64,000 bases of DNA from Aquibaculum arenosum (GTDB lineage Bacteria; Pseudomonadota; Alphaproteobacteria; Kiloniellales; DSM-21159): assembly GCF_029222965.1 (NCBI RefSeq), contig NZ_JARHUD010000008.1:62001-126000 (forward strand), read 5' to 3'. Within the stretch, counting starts at the first letter, position 1; every line of letters begins with the position of its first letter. This document shows positions 61,708-64,000 of this stretch, one piece after another. The translations under genes and the position numbers were made by a program. A model generated the notes under the pieces. That model made no database searches. It was given only the letters and a program-made list of their open reading frames with translations, and was not told where the DNA came from.

Positions 61708-63659
61708 CCGCCCCCCTCTGTGGTCCGGATGGCCAGCCTGCGGGCAATGACGCCGGTCTGGCCGGTCTCGTAGGTGATGTGCGCCTCGTAATCGACCTCA
61801 TCCCGCCCGTCGTAGATGGCGGTGATGATGTCCGCGTAGCGCTCGTCGATCAGCTCCCGGCGCAGCTTGCGGGTGCGCGTCACCTCCCCGTCGTCGGGAT
61901 CGAATTCCTTGTGGAGATTGACGAAGCGGGCGACGTGAAGGCCCTCGGGCATCTTGCCATTCACATCCTGCGCAACGCCTTGGATCAGGTCATAGACGCG
62001 GGGCTTCTGGGAGAGGTCCGCATAGGATGTGTAGGAGATACCATTCTCCTGTGCCCACTGTCCCACGGCTTCGAAATCGATGCACACGATGGCCGAGATG
62101 AAGGGCCGAGCGGCACCGATCACGCAGGCATCCTTGATGAACTGGCTGAACTTCAGTCGGTTCTCGATGTAGGTGGGGATGTAGCGGCGTCCGTCTGCGG
62201 TATGCACGATCTCAGAAACGCGCCCCAGAACCACCAGCGCGCCGTCTTCTTCGAACTGTCCCGCATCTCCCGTGTGAAGCCAGCCATCGCGTAGCGCCTC
62301 GGCGGTCGCGGCCTCGTCCCGGAAATAGCCGTCGAACACATTGTCGGCGCGAATCAGGATCTCGCCTTTATCGTCGATCTTGACCTCGATGCCCGGGAAG
62401 GGGCGCCCCACCGAGGTCAGGCTTATGTCTTCGCGCGACTGGGCAACGGCCAGGGCGCAGGTTTCGGTCTGTCCGTAGAACTGCCTCAGATCCAGGCCGA
62501 GAGCCCGAAAGAAGAGGAAGACATCTTCACCGATTGCCTCGCCGGCCGTGTAGGGCCGTTCGACGCGGGACAAGCCCAGCTGATCGCGAATGGGACGATA
62601 GATCAAAAACTCCCCCAGGCCGCGCCTGAGGCGCGCCATGACCCCCGGCTTTTGCCCCTTAAGACGCGCGCGCTCCAACTCGACCGCGAAGGGCATGAAG
62701 ACTTGATAGAGCCAGCGCTTGAAGGGAGTTGATTCCGCGATCCCCACCTGGACCCGCGTCAGCATCGACGACCAGGCACGCGGACTGGAGAAGTAGAGGG
62801 TCGGTGCGATCTCGCGCAGATCATGCAGTGCGGTTTCCTGGGATTCCGGAATGTTGACGATGAAGCGCAACTCCAGCCCCGCCACCACCGAGAAGGCGAA
62901 ATCCCCGACCCAGGCGGTCGGCAGATAGGCCATATGCACCTCGCCCTGCCGGAAGTAGCCGGCAGCAGCCGCATTGCGTACGCCCGCGAGCAGATGCCCA
63001 TGCTTGAGCGGCACCCCCTTGGGCGTGGCGGTGGTGCCGGAGGAGTGCAGCAGAATCGCGACATCATGGACGTTTGGCCGTGCAAGAAGGGCATCCCGCA
63101 AGGTCGGTTCCTTCTCGAGACGCTCCCGTCCCGCAGCCGCGATGTCCTCGAAGGCTGCCGTTCCGGGCGGTGGCGACGTCGTCAGGCCGCGCGGGTCGTC
63201 GTAAACGATCAGGCGCAGCGCGGGATGCTTCTCACGCGCAAGAAGCAGCTTGTCGACCTGCTCCTGGTCCTCTCCCATGGCCAGCTCAATGTCCTCACGA
63301 GCAAGCTGGTCTGCGATCTCACCGGGTGGCGTATCGGGATAGGCCGGCGAAGGGATGGCCCGCAGGACGATGGCGCCCAGCATGGCGAAGTAGAGGTTCG
63401 GCCGGTTGTCGCCGATAACCATCATGATGTCGCCGGGTGAGACACCCTCTGCTTCCAGGCCCGCGGCAAAGGCCAGCACGACGTCGAGATAATCGGCCCA
63501 GGTGTATTCCTGCCAGATTCCCTGATCGCGTTCCCGCAAGGCCACTTCGTCGGGATGTTCGTGCGCATTGCGGGCGAGTACCGCAATCAGGTGGTCATCC
63601 GCCTTCCAGTTCGGATGCAGGCCCGCCGCCGACCCGGTCTGTTCCGCATCAAGCAACAT
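61704..63659 (-). CDS. Long-chain-type acyl-CoA synthetase (AMP-binding)
   Basis: 651 residues of the ANL superfamily. The P-loop ILLHSSGTTATPKGVPL, the adenylate motif FYGQTETCALAV, DGWLHTGDAGQFEEDGALVVLGR and the C-terminal GRRYIPTYIENRL are present. It activates a carboxylic acid to the CoA thioester with ATP. The gene lies inside a Liv importer operon and overlaps livG and livH, so its substrate is probably the imported acid. The ATG at 63659 is preferred to an upstream start at 63743. Confidence 0.9.
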   Translation of the reverse strand: MLLDAEQTGSAAGLHPNWKADDHLIAVLARNAHEHPDEVALRERDQGIWQEYTWADYLDVVLAFAAGLEAEGVSPGDIMMVIGDNRPNLYFAMLGAIVLRAIPSPAYPDTPPGEIADQLAREDIELAMGEDQEQVDKLLLAREKHPALRLIVYDDPRGLTTSPPPGTAAFEDIAAAGRERLEKEPTLRDALLARPNVHDVAILLHSSGTTATPKGVPLKHGHLLAGVRNAAAAGYFRQGEVHMAYLPTAWVGDFAFSVVAGLELRFIVNIPESQETALHDLREIAPTLYFSSPRAWSSMLTRVQVGIAESTPFKRWLYQVFMPFAVELERARLKGQKPGVMARLRRGLGEFLIYRPIRDQLGLSRVERPYTAGEAIGEDVFLFFRALGLDLRQFYGQTETCALAVAQSREDISLTSVGRPFPGIEVKIDDKGEILIRADNVFDGYFRDEAATAEALRDGWLHTGDAGQFEEDGALVVLGRVSEIVHTADGRRYIPTYIENRLKFSQFIKDACVIGAARPFISAIVCIDFEAVGQWAQENGISYTSYADLSQKPRVYDLIQGVAQDVNGKMPEGLHVARFVNLHKEFDPDDGEVTRTRKLRRELIDERYADIITAIYDGRDEVDYEAHITYETGQTGVIARRLAIRTTEGGG

Positions 63660-64000
63660 CTCGCGCCTTGCCGATGTAGGCTTCCACCACCTGCGGATCT
63701 GCGATCGCCTCCCGTGCAGGACCTTCCGCAATCGCCGCGCCATTGTTCAGCACGAGGATCCGCCCGCAGATCGCCGTCACGACATCCATGTGATGTTCGA
63801 TGATGAGCACCGTCAGCCCGAGCGCCTCCTGCGCATCGAGGATGAAACGGACCATGTATTCCTTTTCTTCCTGATTCATGCCGGCCATCGGCTCGTCGAG
63901 CACCAGGAACCGTGGCTCGGCACAGAGCGCGCGCGCCAGTTCCACACGCTTCTGCAATCCCAGGGGAATGACGTCGACATGCTCGTCGCGCACGCTTTCC
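63649..64000 (-). CDS. livG: Branched-chain-type ABC importer ATPase LivG (5' end beyond window)
   Basis: About 117 codons of the C-terminal half are visible; the frame continues past the right edge. PLGLQKRVELARALCAEPRF is the ABC signature region, LVLDEPMAGMNQEEKEYM the Walker B, and LIIEHHMDVV the switch histidine loop. It is the second ATPase partner of LivF and overlaps the synthetase start by 11 bp. Confidence 0.92.
   Translation of the reverse strand, partial: ESVRDEHVDVIPLGLQKRVELARALCAEPRFLVLDEPMAGMNQEEKEYMVRFILDAQEALGLTVLIIEHHMDVVTAICGRILVLNNGAAIAEGPAREAIADPQVVEAYIGKARDVA

Overview
The window reads as chromosomal DNA of a GC-rich alphaproteobacterium, most likely a free-living Rhodospirillales-type organism. 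The grounds are a BcsA with a PilZ tail, a bacteriophytochrome, a HlyU-family protein, DUF2244 and DUF985 proteins, TctABC and Liv-type importers, and a caa3-type oxidase. Several exported proteins (SodC and the three solute-binding proteins) are visibly rich in Asp and Glu, which would suit a saline or marine habitat; that is inference. Almost every gene is in a tight operon with overlapping or nearly touching ends, and the long open frames lying opposite known genes are GC-driven shadows.

Layout. 1-6600: cellulose synthase bcsA-bcsB (bcsB runs off the left edge) is divergent from a phytochrome with a GGDEF output domain. 6760-9704: an atypical CDF-family transporter is divergent from an Atm1-type ABC exporter. 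9710-15637: an aa3/caa3 respiratory oxidase block (lipoprotein subunit II with cytochrome c, fused subunits I+III, a small membrane protein, a CtaG-type assembly factor, a HemJ/CopD-like protein and a DUF2231 protein). 15741-24020: an FMN reductase, then a six-gene D-Ala-D-Ala-type dipeptide uptake and hydrolysis operon. 24070-25220: a composite palindromic element, sodC and the N-terminal stump of a CYP152 peroxygenase. 25502-31410: tRNA-Lys(CTT) and the rod-shape cluster mreBCD-mrdA-rodA. 31724-39651: a 3-hydroxyacyl-CoA-type dehydrogenase, a 1196-residue four-domain ABC exporter and the tctCBA importer. 39885-43904: methyltransferase, gloB, DUF985 cupin, msrP, hlyU, ridA. 44264-49269: an OpgH glucosyltransferase with a small partner, HAD phosphatase, DUF2244, nth and an HD-domain protein. 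49419-56268: two metallo-beta-lactamase-fold genes, each convergent with and overlapping an EamA transporter, plus GNAT, threonine synthase and dusA. 56420-57561: a RES/Xre toxin-antitoxin pair with a paired palindromic operator. 57647-64000: a Liv-type importer cluster with a built-in acyl-CoA synthetase, cut by the right edge inside livG.

How the genes may work together. The clearest regulatory story is at the left end: a predicted biliverdin photosensor that makes c-di-GMP is divergent from a cellulose synthase that is activated by c-di-GMP. The peptide block couples import of short D-amino-acid peptides to two peptidases able to process them. At two importer operons (ddp and tct) a perfect 11-bp hairpin lies exactly between the binding-protein gene and the first membrane gene, which would favour excess binding protein. 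All functional statements rest on sequence motifs and gene order read by eye; no database search was run.
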